Assembly (NCBI GenBank): GCA_023259035.1
Contig: JAHFRA010000002.1
Location: 1 to 64,000, forward strand
Direction: 5' to 3'
Origin: Gallionella sp.
Lineage (GTDB): Bacteria > Pseudomonadota > Gammaproteobacteria > Burkholderiales > Gallionellaceae
DNA length: 64,000 bases
Shown here: piece after piece, positions 26,358 to 35,779 of the stretch
Numbering within the stretch: position 1 is the first letter of the stretch
Layout: each line of letters opens with the position of its first letter
Made by a program: the position numbers and the translations under genes
Notes under the pieces: generated by a model
The model's database searches: none
Told to the model about the DNA's origin: nothing
What the model saw: only the letters and a program-made list of their open reading frames with translations

Positions 26358-28139
26358 CTATGATGCAGTTACGCCAAACACTTCAATGGCGCTTCGCCCC
26401 TTGATTGCCTTTTCCCCGAGTGGTTGAAAATCTGCCGGACTTCCAACCGCCTCGAAAACCGCTCTTGAACAGACAATCGGAAACCCGGCTGCCTTGGTCA
26501 ATCCCTCAATTCTGGAAGCGGTGTTGGTCACATCGCCGATAGCCGAATAATCATGCCGATCCGATGCGCCCACATGCCCCATTACCGCCATGCCCACATG
26601 CAAACCAATGCCGATTTTTAACGGTGGTGAACCGCTGGCTTCCGGTGCAGCATTCAATCGAGCAACAGCCTTGAGCATTGCCTTTGACGCATTCAGCGCG
26701 GCAAGGCAAGGATTTTCCAATGAGTTGGGCGCGCCGAACACTGCCATGATACCGTCGCCCATGAAGGTGGTGACGGACCCGCCTTCCTCGTGAATTGCTT
26801 TCACCACGCCTTCATAGTACCGGTTCAGAAAGAAAATAACATCTTCCGGTGTCATGTGTTCGCTGATCGATGTGTAGTCCCGGATGTCGGCGAATAGCAC
26901 GCAAACCTCGACACGCGTGCCTTTGGTAGAGGGTGTCAGTGCTCCCGCAACAATTTCCCGCATAATCGCGGGGCTGACGTATCCGGAAAATGCAAGCTTG
27001 AGACGCCGGCGCTCCGACAGGCGCAGGTAAGTTTCGACGCCTTGTCGGCCTGAGATAGAAATGGTGAGGCTGCTGACGATTGCCGCTAGAGGGAAAATAT
27101 TTCCGCCTACCTGAAGCAACAGTGCCGTGCCAAAAAGCCCAATGACCAGCACAAGCAAGATTGCTCCTGCCGGGATCGGGCGGAATGAAATGAACCAGAA
27201 CAAGGATGCAATGACAATCAGCAATACCGTTATCGGTAACCCAACTGATTTTAAAAGCCCCCCGTTGAGTATCGTCCTTAATGCTTGCGCCTGAATCAGC
27301 ACACCCGCTCCCAACCGGTCGTTTTCCCACGCGGCAAGCTCAACAGGTTGGGCGACGCGATCAACCCCTGCAATCACGGCGCCAAGAAGCACGATCTTGC
27401 CTTTCAGCGTTGCAAGATTATCTGCCCGAACCTGTTTCACAACTTCATGCAGAGGAAGATAAGTAAACCTGCTGCCGATCGAATAGTCGATATAACCAAT
27501 TCCGGGAGAAACACCAAGCAACCTGGCAAGATTGCCAGCCAGGGTTGGTACTTCCGTTCCGTCGGTCGCAAGCCGTTCGTCAAATCGCCTGACCACTTGA
27601 TCCGGGTCTCTTGGAAAAATCGCCATCCCTACTCCACCCTCACCTGCCGCAGCCATGAAGGCAGGATATATCGGCCGGGTGGCGCCGACCTCATCAAAGG
27701 TAATCGCAATTTCAAGCGGCACAGTGCGCCGGGCATTAAGTATCGCGCCCATCAGTATTTCATCATGTCCGGGAAGAAAGCGATTCATGGATCTGTCCGG
27801 CAGAACAACATCCAGACCGATGGCTGAAACTTCGGCATCCAGGGCGGTATGCAAGAAATCAGCAATATGTTGATGCCAGAGAATGATCGGCTCTTCAAAG
27901 GCACGCGTGCTGGCCTCGTCAATGCCAACGATTACAACCTCGTGGCTTACCGCTCGGGGATAAGCGGCTCGAAGAACCGATGCCTGAAGATCGAAGAAAA
28001 TGTTATCCAGCCTTTGCAGGCCATGGCCCAGATGCAACCCAAAGCACAAGACCGCCGTCAATAGAAACCCGCCAATCCACACATGCATGGTTTTTTTCTT
28101 TGTAAGCGGGTCTTCCGCCGCGATTACCGATGCGCCCAT
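26358..28139 (-). CDS. CHASE2-domain class III nucleotide cyclase
   Basis: This 593-residue membrane cyclase has TM1 near residues 19-38, a periplasmic CHASE2 domain (about 45-300: DEVVIVGIDEAS-like VVIVGIDEASTRAFEEP, DVVLPDRSMNRF), three closely spaced helices (305-375) and a class III cyclase domain (about 400-590). Metal-binding Asp residues lie in LFADIRDYT and MGDGIMAVFG. The transition-state Asn and Arg are in GDVTNTASRIEG. The usual substrate-selecting Lys, two residues before the IGD-type motif, appears to be Thr (VTTFMGDG), so the nucleotide preference is uncertain. The gene follows the cyclic-nucleotide-binding kinase gene by nine bases. An alternative start is Met18. Confidence 0.88.
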   Translation of the reverse strand: MGASVIAAEDPLTKKKTMHVWIGGFLLTAVLCFGLHLGHGLQRLDNIFFDLQASVLRAAYPRAVSHEVVIVGIDEASTRAFEEPIILWHQHIADFLHTALDAEVSAIGLDVVLPDRSMNRFLPGHDEILMGAILNARRTVPLEIAITFDEVGATRPIYPAFMAAAGEGGVGMAIFPRDPDQVVRRFDERLATDGTEVPTLAGNLARLLGVSPGIGYIDYSIGSRFTYLPLHEVVKQVRADNLATLKGKIVLLGAVIAGVDRVAQPVELAAWENDRLGAGVLIQAQALRTILNGGLLKSVGLPITVLLIVIASLFWFISFRPIPAGAILLVLVIGLFGTALLLQVGGNIFPLAAIVSSLTISISGRQGVETYLRLSERRRLKLAFSGYVSPAIMREIVAGALTPSTKGTRVEVCVLFADIRDYTSISEHMTPEDVIFFLNRYYEGVVKAIHEEGGSVTTFMGDGIMAVFGAPNSLENPCLAALNASKAMLKAVARLNAAPEASGSPPLKIGIGLHVGMAVMGHVGASDRHDYSAIGDVTNTASRIEGLTKAAGFPIVCSRAVFEAVGSPADFQPLGEKAIKGRSAIEVFGVTAS

Positions 28140-28148
28140 AATCGCTGC

Positions 28149-29504
28149 CTATGGCTTCCTGGCAGAATTCAAAGGTTTGCTTGCCATCCGCTCGGCCATC
28201 GCAATATAACGGCTATCCGATTGGGCTATTTTATCAAGCATGGCTCTTAGCAAGGCGCCCGAAAACCGAGCCTGCAACCCGTCGCTGGACATGCGCAAAC
28301 GTTCACCCTCAATGCATAGAACCACGAGCATTGTGGAAGCCACCACGCTGGCGGTGCGTAATTGGCTTGCCTTATCAAGGTACGCCAGCTCACCAAAACA
28401 ACTTCCCGGCTTCATGTGGTTGATTTTTAAATTCCCCTTAAATACATCGGCCTCTCCGGCGATGATGACATAAATACTTGTGCCGACATCTCCCTCAGAA
28501 ACCACTTTCTCACCCGGTTTGTAGAGCATTCTGGTGCTGACCTGAACGGTCTCCCAAAGCTCTTTCTGGTTAAATTCACGGAAAAATTCATGCTGGGACA
28601 ACGACGTGTATTTGGAGCTGTCATTGTTGATCTCCTGCGAGTTGCGCGATGCTGATAACGACCAGCCAATATCTTCGCTCAGGTTTTTCCATTCGCTGTA
28701 ACGCTGTGTTGGGTCGCGCGCAATTGCCCGCAACACAACCTCCGAAAGTTTTGCCGGAATATCCTGTCGCCATTCCGACAGCAAGGGGGGATCAACATAG
28801 AGCTTCTGATAGATCAGGCTTTCAGAAGTGCCAGAATATGGTGCGTGGCCGGTGAGCAACTGATATGCCATCAACCCGGTGGCATAGATGTCAAACTGGA
28901 CGTTGGGAGAAACATTCTTGAATTGCTCGGGCGGCACATAATCAAACGTGCCGACATTGAGCACCTGTGTCTCTTCACCATTGGATTGATAGCAGGAACC
29001 AAAATCTGAAACCTTGGCGTCGCCATTCTGATCGAGAAGAATATTGCTGGGCTTGATATCGCGATGCAATATGCCAATGGAGTACACGTACTCGAGAGCC
29101 TTGCACACCTTGAATAAAATCTCCACCACCCGTTCAATGGGCAGTAATTTATCCGGCTGTACAAAGGGTTTCAGGGTTCCGCCAGGAAGATATTCCATGA
29201 CGATATATCCACCCTCCTCTATCAATCCCGCTTCATAGGTGTCAACAATAAACGGGTGCTTGAGCTGGCCGGACAACCGGATTTCGTTCATCCAGAGCTT
29301 GTGTAATCTCCCGTCCGCATCTTTGGCATCCCCCAGCTGCGCAACCTTAATGGCCACTTGACGCTGCTCAAATTGATCGTACGCGAGATAAACCACACCG
29401 CATCCGCCCTTTCCAATCAGACTCGATATCTTGTAACGTGCACTTAACTCCTTCGCAATGGATGGCCCGGTAAACTGATCGGATGATATTTTGGAGGGTG
29501 TCAT
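28149..29504 (-). CDS. Ser/Thr protein kinase with C-terminal cyclic-nucleotide-binding domain
   Basis: This 451-residue protein has a Hanks-type kinase domain at about residues 24-285: glycine loop GKGGCG, Lys53 (AIKVA), HRDIKPSN with Asp149, DFG at 167-169, and an APE-like PPEQ. A cNMP-binding domain (about 310-425) shows the phosphate-binding cassette FGELAYLDKASQLRTASV, with the conserved Glu and Arg-Thr-Ala. No membrane segment is seen. The fusion recalls cyclic-nucleotide-dependent kinases of eukaryotes, but with the binding domain at the C-terminus. It is the first gene of an operon with a nucleotide cyclase, so product of one gene may activate the other. The substrate is unknown. Confidence 0.9.
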   Translation of the reverse strand: MTPSKISSDQFTGPSIAKELSARYKISSLIGKGGCGVVYLAYDQFEQRQVAIKVAQLGDAKDADGRLHKLWMNEIRLSGQLKHPFIVDTYEAGLIEEGGYIVMEYLPGGTLKPFVQPDKLLPIERVVEILFKVCKALEYVYSIGILHRDIKPSNILLDQNGDAKVSDFGSCYQSNGEETQVLNVGTFDYVPPEQFKNVSPNVQFDIYATGLMAYQLLTGHAPYSGTSESLIYQKLYVDPPLLSEWRQDIPAKLSEVVLRAIARDPTQRYSEWKNLSEDIGWSLSASRNSQEINNDSSKYTSLSQHEFFREFNQKELWETVQVSTRMLYKPGEKVVSEGDVGTSIYVIIAGEADVFKGNLKINHMKPGSCFGELAYLDKASQLRTASVVASTMLVVLCIEGERLRMSSDGLQARFSGALLRAMLDKIAQSDSRYIAMAERMASKPLNSARKP

Positions 29505-29574
29505 GGCACAGGAATCTTACAGTATCATGCGGAAATTATTGCATCAATCATTGAGCACAAACAGATACAACAGA

Positions 29575-29772
29575 TCAGTTTTGCTCCTTATTTGTTTCAT
29601 CCGGATTGCTGCCGGCAGAGTAGTCCATCATTTCCTCATCATCCATCAAAATACGGCTGGCATTGCCCTCCATGTCTTCATACTGGCCTTTCTTCACCGC
29701 CCAAATCAGCACGGCAAAAAATATCAATCCGAAAAACATCATGCCGGGTACCAAGCTGTATATTACGTCCAT
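29575..29772 (-). CDS. ccoS: CcoS, cbb3 oxidase maturation protein
   Basis: This 65-residue protein has one N-terminal membrane helix (MDVIYSLVPGMMFFGLIFFAVLIWAVKKGQYEDME), and the aromatic/acidic pattern after it is the CcoS signature (KxGQYEDxE). CcoS is needed to insert cofactors into cbb3 cytochrome oxidase. AGGAGG precedes the ATG. The gene follows ccoI in the same direction, and its ribosome binding site overlaps the end of ccoI. The C-terminal tail is acidic and variable, as in the family. The ccoNOQP structural genes are about 24 kb away in this window. Confidence 0.88.
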   Translation of the reverse strand: MDVIYSLVPGMMFFGLIFFAVLIWAVKKGQYEDMEGNASRILMDDEEMMDYSAGSNPDETNKEQN

Positions 29773-29780
29773 GCCGCCTC

Positions 29781-32228
29781 CTAATGTTTTCGATTTCCGA
29801 ACAGATTGCGAATGCGTGCAGCGTTGCCAATCACCACCAGCGAACTGATCGGCATGGTAATCGCCGCCACCAGCGGTGTCACCAGCGCCATCATCGCCAG
29901 CGGCACCATGATGGCGTTATACGCAAAAGACAGCCCGATGTTCTGCTTGATGGTGCGCAGGGTGCGGCGCGACAGCAATGTTGCCAGACGAACCTTGTCC
30001 AACTCGTTGTGCATCAGCACGATATCGGCGCTTTCCACCGACACATCCGTTCCCGACCCGAGTGCGATACCGACATCGGCGCGTATCAGGGCGGGCGCGT
30101 CGTTGATGCCGTCACCCACCATGGCGACCACCGCGCCGCGTTGCTGCAATTGCCGGATCACCTGATCCTTGTCCTGCGGCAACACTTCGGCGATCACTTC
30201 CATGCCGCCCAATTGCCGCGCGATAGCCTCGGCAACCGGCCTGCGGTCCCCGCTCAGCAAGGTCATGGCGATGCCCGATGCGCGCAACTCGTTTACCAAT
30301 TGCTGCGCATCGTCGCGCAATTTGTCCGCCAGCGCGAACACGGCCACATGCGCATTATTCACCGCGCAGTGCACGCAACTCATCGTCTGCGCTTCCAGTT
30401 CATATGCCTGTGCTTGCAGTTTTGCATTTAGCTCAACACCGCACCGCGTCAGCCATTCTGAGCTGCCCAGCAATATTGCTTGCCCAGCCACCTCCGCCGC
30501 CACCCCCAAACCGGCTGTCGTTTGAAATCCGGCCACCGCCACGTCGCGGAAATTCAATTGCTGCTTGTCCGCTTCCGACACAATGGCCTTGGCCACACTG
30601 TGTTCACTGTAACGTTCCACCGCCGCCGCGCCGCGCAGTATGCTCCGCTCGACAGCACCGGGCGCGGTATACATATGCGCAACGCTCATCTTGCCCTCGG
30701 TCAGCGTGCCGGTCTTGTCGAGCACAAAATGGTCCACCTTGGACAAGGTTTCCAGCACCTGTCCATTCTTGACCAGGATGCCATGTTTCGCGCCCAGGCC
30801 GGATGCCACCGCAATCGACATCGGCGTTGCCATGCCCAGCGCGCACGGACAGGTGATGATCAGCACCGAAGTCGCGGCCATTAACGCGATCTCGAAATCC
30901 CGGCCATTCCAGATGAAGAAGGTCAGCATCGCGCAAATCAGCGTGACCAGCACGAACCACGGCACGATGGTGTCGGCGAGGCGTTGAATTGGAGCCTTTG
31001 AAGATTGCGCATCATCGACCAGCCTGATAATTTTCGCCAGCGTGGTGTTCTGCATCGTCGCACGCACTTCGACCAACAATGCGCCATTGGTATTCAGCGT
31101 CCCGGCAGAAACTTGCGCGCCGACGGATTTGCTCACCGGCATCGATTCCCCGCTCAACATGGACTCGTCCACCGCACTGTGCCCTTCCAGCACGATACCG
31201 TCCACCGGCACCTTGTAACCCGGCTTGATCAGCACCTGGTCGCCAGGTTTAACGCCGCGTATCGGCATCATCTGTTCCTGCCCATCATGCATCACGATTG
31301 CCACGCGCGGCTGCAATTCCATCAACCGTTTGGTGGCGGAAATTGCCTGATGGCGAAACATGCCTTCCAGATAGCGGCCAATCAGAATCACGAAAATCAG
31401 GTTGGTGACCGTGTCGAAATATACTTCGCCGATCCGGTTGGCGGTAACCGTGATATAAAACGAATAGGCGTAGGTGACACTCAAGCCGATGGCAATCGGC
31501 ATATCCATCGTCAGGCGACCGCCGCGCAAGCCGCCGAATGCGCCGCGATAGAACGGATAGCCCGCATACAGCAAGGTCGGCGTGGCCAATGCCAACCCGA
31601 TCCAGTGAAAAAAATCGCGGAACTCGTCCCGGTTCGCGCCGCTATACAGCGCAACGGCAACCCACAGCATGTTCATCATGGCGAACCCGGCAAAGAACAA
31701 CCGGTAAAGCATGGCGCGGTTAAACTTCTTGATAACCCCTTCCGCGCTTTCAGGATCGTAAGGCATGGCCGAGTAGCCGATCTTGGCCAGCGCACGAATC
31801 ACATCGGATAGCTTGCTGCGCTGATTATCCCAACGCAGATGCAGCCGCTTGGCGACCAAATTGACGTTGGCCGATTGCACACCGGGCACGCGCTGCAAAC
31901 CGCGCTCGATCAACCAAACACAGGCGGCGCAATGGATGCCTTCAACGAGCAGATGAATATCGCGTATCGCGCCGGAGCAGGTAGTAAATTCCTGCTGCAC
32001 TTCGTCGAGGTCGTATATTTCGATGTCTTTGGGCGGCTCAGGAGGCGGAGCGAGCAACGTGCCGTCGGGTGTGCGCTGGTAATAACCTTGCAGCCCTGCT
32101 CCAAAAATGGCGGCGCATACCGACTGGCATCCGAAGCAACAGAATCGCCGCACCGCGCCATCGAGCGACGCGCGATAATCCGCATCGGGAGCAATGGGCA
32201 GACCACAATGGAAACAGTTATCGATCAA
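29781..32228 (-). CDS. ccoI: CcoI/FixI copper-transporting P1B ATPase
   Basis: This 815-residue copper P-type ATPase supplies copper to the cbb3 oxidase. The N-terminus has the Cys-rich CFHCGLPI motif and a second Cys cluster (RRFCCFGCQSV), then an HMA domain with GIHCAACVWLI. Eight helices follow, with the CPC motif (ITCPCALGMATP, near residue 459), phosphorylation site DKTGTLTEGK (near 503) and GDGINDAPAL. The N-terminal CxxC-type zinc-ribbon-like segment distinguishes CcoI/FixI from CopA. The apparent start is TTG (32228). No in-frame ATG or GTG lies close upstream, and the family usually starts within a few residues of the CFHCG motif. It is followed by ccoS. Confidence 0.92.
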   Translation of the reverse strand: MIDNCFHCGLPIAPDADYRASLDGAVRRFCCFGCQSVCAAIFGAGLQGYYQRTPDGTLLAPPPEPPKDIEIYDLDEVQQEFTTCSGAIRDIHLLVEGIHCAACVWLIERGLQRVPGVQSANVNLVAKRLHLRWDNQRSKLSDVIRALAKIGYSAMPYDPESAEGVIKKFNRAMLYRLFFAGFAMMNMLWVAVALYSGANRDEFRDFFHWIGLALATPTLLYAGYPFYRGAFGGLRGGRLTMDMPIAIGLSVTYAYSFYITVTANRIGEVYFDTVTNLIFVILIGRYLEGMFRHQAISATKRLMELQPRVAIVMHDGQEQMMPIRGVKPGDQVLIKPGYKVPVDGIVLEGHSAVDESMLSGESMPVSKSVGAQVSAGTLNTNGALLVEVRATMQNTTLAKIIRLVDDAQSSKAPIQRLADTIVPWFVLVTLICAMLTFFIWNGRDFEIALMAATSVLIITCPCALGMATPMSIAVASGLGAKHGILVKNGQVLETLSKVDHFVLDKTGTLTEGKMSVAHMYTAPGAVERSILRGAAAVERYSEHSVAKAIVSEADKQQLNFRDVAVAGFQTTAGLGVAAEVAGQAILLGSSEWLTRCGVELNAKLQAQAYELEAQTMSCVHCAVNNAHVAVFALADKLRDDAQQLVNELRASGIAMTLLSGDRRPVAEAIARQLGGMEVIAEVLPQDKDQVIRQLQQRGAVVAMVGDGINDAPALIRADVGIALGSGTDVSVESADIVLMHNELDKVRLATLLSRRTLRTIKQNIGLSFAYNAIMVPLAMMALVTPLVAAITMPISSLVVIGNAARIRNLFGNRKH

Positions 32229-32318
32229 AGGACAGAAGTCGGAAAATATCTGCCCCCATAATAAAGCCTGAGAACAACCTTTTCCAATTATTGAGGATCG
32301 ATAACCTTCATGCGGGCA

Positions 32319-35303
32319 TCAGCTCCGGTCCAACAACTGTTCAAACGCTTCAATTGATAAAGCCTTGCTGAACAGAAAACCCTGATAGGCCACGCAATCG
32401 CGACCCTTGAGCGAAGTCAATTGCGCCTCGTTTTCCACCCCCTCGGCGATCACGGTAATGCGGTATCTGCTCGACAAATCAATGATGCTCTGCACCAGTA
32501 GCGCGACGTTGCCATCGCTTGCAATATCCTGCACGAAACTCCTGCCAAGCTTGAGTTGATCGAGTGGAAGTTGTTTCAGGTTGGATAGCGATGAATAGCG
32601 GGTGCCAAAATCGTCCATCGACAAGAGGACACCCAGCACTTTCAGGGCATGCATTTTTTCTACCGCACTGGGCAAATCATCCAGCGCCATGCTTTCGGTT
32701 AATTCCAGTTTCAGGTGTGCTGGGTTTATCTGATGCGTCCGCAGCGCGTTGGCTACCTTATCCACAAAATCCGGCATGGCGAATTGTTTGGCGCTGATAT
32801 TTACCGTCAACACCAGATCGCGCATTTTCTCGTTTGTATTCCATAAGGCAAGTTGCCTACAAGCGGTTCCCATCACCCAGTCACAAATATCGAGGATCAG
32901 CGTGCTTTCTTCGGCAATCGGTAGGAATTTTTCCGGCATGACCATGCCGCGTTGCGGATGTATCCAGCGCAATAACGCCTCCGCCCCCACCGGGCGATTA
33001 TCATTATCCACTTGCAACTGGTAATGCAAATGCAATTGCTGGTGCGCAATGGCACTGCGCAAATCATTCACCAATGCGGCGCGCGTTGACACGTTACTCT
33101 GCATAACGGGGTCGAAGAAACGCACCGCATTGCGCCCGGAATCCTTGGCCTGGTACATCGCCATGTCGGCATGCTGAAGCAATTCCTCCACCGGCTCTTC
33201 ATTGCCGCGATACAGGCTGACGCCGATGCTGGGCGAACTGTGGTGCTCATGCCCACTGAGATCGTAGGGGCGCGCCAACGATGCGCGGATTTTTTCAGCA
33301 ACCAGCCCGACTTTGTGCGAAGCCTCATCCTGATCGTCGCTGATACCCTCGATCAGCACGACGAACTCATCCCCGCCAAATCTTGCCACCGTATCCATTT
33401 CACGCACACAAGCTTTGATCCGAACCGCCACCTCGATCAATAACAGATCGCCATAGTCATGCCCGAGCGTGTCATTAAGCAGCTTGAAACGATCCAGGTC
33501 GATGAATAACACCGCACCAAAATTATTGTGCCGTGCAGAAACAGGCAATGCCGCGCAGAAACGGTCGAGGAACAGGCGACGGTTGGGCAATTTTGTCAGC
33601 GCGTCATAAAATGCCAGATGGTGAATTTCCTCTTCGGCCTGTTTGCGCGCGGTAATGTCGCGGCTTGAAGCAAAAATCAAACCTAACCCTTCTGCCTCAA
33701 CGCCGTTGACACTGACCTCGACATTAATCAGCGTGCCGTCTTTGCGGCGGTGCCGCGTCTCAAATAAATTGCATTTCCCGATGAGATTCTTGAATCCTTT
33801 CTGCAATTCTTCTGCCGAATATTGCGCTTCCCAATCAGCCACATTCAGGCCGACCACCTCCTCGCGGGTATAGCCCAGCATGTTGCAGAATGTATCATTG
33901 GCCTCCACGATGTTGCCCTGCGTATCCATTATATGGATGCCATCCATGGAGGTCATCATCAATGTCTTGTAGCGGCTCAACAGCGCGTCGGTCAACCTCT
34001 GAACCAGCTCCAGTTCAAAGGTGCGTTGCTTCACCCGCTCTTCGAGGTGTACCGACAGATCGTGCAGGCGCGCTTCGTTTTCACTGGACACTTTTAGCAA
34101 CGCGCTGAACCCGTCGGCCATTTCGTTGAAACTATCGCCCACCTGGCCGAACTCATCGCGCGCGCCGCAATCGATCCGCTCACGCAGATCGCCACCGGAA
34201 AAGGCTTGTGCCGAACGGGCAAGCGACCGGATATTGCCGATGATGGCGCGGTAGATGCCAATCGAGAAATAGGCCACCGCCAGAAACAGCAGAAAGGCGA
34301 CGCCGATGCTGAAGCGTAACGTGTTTTCCGCCTTTGCAATACGCGCCTTGATGAGAGTTTCAGTCGTTGGCAGCAGTGTTTCGTATAGTTGCGTATAACT
34401 CTTGTCGATCACCGCAGTGGACATCCCGAAGAAATCATTGGGGAATGTAGCAAAATGACCGGTGAGAATGTCCGATGCCACGAGGCCGGTAATCTGCTGC
34501 GCCGAATCGGTAATGTCCCTTGACGCAGCCGAGATCAAATCCTGTAGTGCCGGGTTGTAGCGACCGGTCTTGTCGAGGTTGGTCTTGAGCATCCCAAGCG
34601 CATCATCGAGTTCGGCAATCAGGATATTGATTTCAATCTTCTGCTGCGCGGTGGCCTGCTTTTTGGCCAGAATACCGGTGCCGTAAGCGCGTAACCGCCC
34701 AAGATGCTCGAGCGCCTGCGGCAGCTTGTTAATGATAGTGTCGATCAGATAGAACTTGCTGAGCTCAGTATCCAGGATCAGCGCGGATTCATCGGCAATC
34801 ATCTCCTCGAATGACTGTATCCGGTCGATCAGGCGGGTATGCGCGGCAAAGTTTTCCGCCGCCGTCCAATTTAACCCCTCTTTGCGCAGGCGCTCCCAGT
34901 CTGCATTGATGTGCTGCAAGTCTTCGCTCGTGCTCATGCCGGAAAACGGCTTTCCCCGCATCTCGTTTAATGTCTCGACCGCTTCCCTTTCAGTGCTGGC
35001 ACGACTGTCCCGCATAGCCTCATTACCACCGAGAAGCCCGGCCGAAAGCCCACGGTGTTGCTGGAGGGTCTGCACAATCCGGGGGAACGGCTTGATCAGT
35101 TCGAGGCCTTGCAGCTCCCGCTGAGAGAAGCTGATGACCTGGTCAAGACTGGCAAACAGGCTATATGCCACCACCGCCATCGCGGCCAACGACATCAAAC
35201 CCAGCAGCACGAATTTTCTGGTGATATCCAGACGATTCATCAGTGCCACGGCAGGAGAAAAGAATGCCTGCATTAATTTTTTACTGCTGGCTGTCATCAC
35301 CAT
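32319..35303 (-). CDS. HAMP-PAS-GGDEF-EAL membrane protein
   Basis: This 994-residue protein has TM1 near residues 30-50 (FVLLGLMSLAAMAVVAYSLF), a mostly helical periplasmic sensor (55-325) resembling nitrate/nitrite-sensing NIT-type regions, TM2 (330-350), HAMP (350-405), a coiled coil, PAS (440-560), GGDEF (565-735) and EAL (745-990). The GGDEF motif is intact (RFGGDEFVVL) and the EAL motif is present (GAEALLRW, with DDFGTRYSSL). It could therefore both make and degrade c-di-GMP. The ligand of the sensor is unknown. It stands alone between ccoI and a divergent ribbon-helix-helix gene. An alternative start within the first 11 residues is possible. Confidence 0.9.
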   Translation of the reverse strand: MVMTASSKKLMQAFFSPAVALMNRLDITRKFVLLGLMSLAAMAVVAYSLFASLDQVISFSQRELQGLELIKPFPRIVQTLQQHRGLSAGLLGGNEAMRDSRASTEREAVETLNEMRGKPFSGMSTSEDLQHINADWERLRKEGLNWTAAENFAAHTRLIDRIQSFEEMIADESALILDTELSKFYLIDTIINKLPQALEHLGRLRAYGTGILAKKQATAQQKIEINILIAELDDALGMLKTNLDKTGRYNPALQDLISAASRDITDSAQQITGLVASDILTGHFATFPNDFFGMSTAVIDKSYTQLYETLLPTTETLIKARIAKAENTLRFSIGVAFLLFLAVAYFSIGIYRAIIGNIRSLARSAQAFSGGDLRERIDCGARDEFGQVGDSFNEMADGFSALLKVSSENEARLHDLSVHLEERVKQRTFELELVQRLTDALLSRYKTLMMTSMDGIHIMDTQGNIVEANDTFCNMLGYTREEVVGLNVADWEAQYSAEELQKGFKNLIGKCNLFETRHRRKDGTLINVEVSVNGVEAEGLGLIFASSRDITARKQAEEEIHHLAFYDALTKLPNRRLFLDRFCAALPVSARHNNFGAVLFIDLDRFKLLNDTLGHDYGDLLLIEVAVRIKACVREMDTVARFGGDEFVVLIEGISDDQDEASHKVGLVAEKIRASLARPYDLSGHEHHSSPSIGVSLYRGNEEPVEELLQHADMAMYQAKDSGRNAVRFFDPVMQSNVSTRAALVNDLRSAIAHQQLHLHYQLQVDNDNRPVGAEALLRWIHPQRGMVMPEKFLPIAEESTLILDICDWVMGTACRQLALWNTNEKMRDLVLTVNISAKQFAMPDFVDKVANALRTHQINPAHLKLELTESMALDDLPSAVEKMHALKVLGVLLSMDDFGTRYSSLSNLKQLPLDQLKLGRSFVQDIASDGNVALLVQSIIDLSSRYRITVIAEGVENEAQLTSLKGRDCVAYQGFLFSKALSIEAFEQLLDRS

Positions 35304-35440
35304 ACCTTTGTTTCCGCCTGATGCGCAACGAACGCGCTTGATTTGGATTCCGGTAGCCCACTAATTACATGATGTAATGATTACGAAGCTACGGGATGAA
35401 GCTATTCATGTCAACAACAATTTGATTACACTGCGCCGCT

Positions 35441-35761
35441 ATGGTCGAAATGAGAAAAACAGCGGACATCGCGCCCTTTGGCTTGCGATTGCCACCGGAA
35501 ACAAAGGATGAGCTATTTAAGGCGGCCCGCCACAGCGGGCGCAGCCTGAACGCGGAAATCGTGGCACGGTTGGTGTGGTCGTTGCAATACGAAAAGACAT
35601 CGCTCACACAAAGAGAACAATACCAACCCATCCAGCTAAAAACGAAACAGAAAGAAAAAATCTACAGTGTTGAATTCAGCGAACTGGAAATTGCCCTGCT
35701 GGAAACATTCAGAAAAATGCCAGTGGAAAATCAACTCGCGCTGCTGACGTTGTTCAAGTAG
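35441..35761 (+). CDS. Arc-like ribbon-helix-helix protein
   Basis: This 106-residue protein has an N-terminal Arc-type DNA-binding fold: strand APFGLRLPPETKDELFKAA followed by SGRSLNAEIVARLVWSL, the usual RHH pattern of bacterial Arc-family proteins. The C-terminal 50 residues are not recognised (EFSELEIALLETFRKMPVENQLALLTLF) and may mediate oligomerisation. It is likely a small repressor, but no operon partner lies beside it on the plus strand. No strong ribosome binding site precedes the ATG at 35441, and Met4 is an alternative. Proteins of this type are often carried on mobile elements, although no other sign of transfer is visible. Confidence 0.75.
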   Translation: MVEMRKTADIAPFGLRLPPETKDELFKAARHSGRSLNAEIVARLVWSLQYEKTSLTQREQYQPIQLKTKQKEKIYSVEFSELEIALLETFRKMPVENQLALLTLFK

Positions 35762-35779
35762 CAAACGTATTTATCGCTG

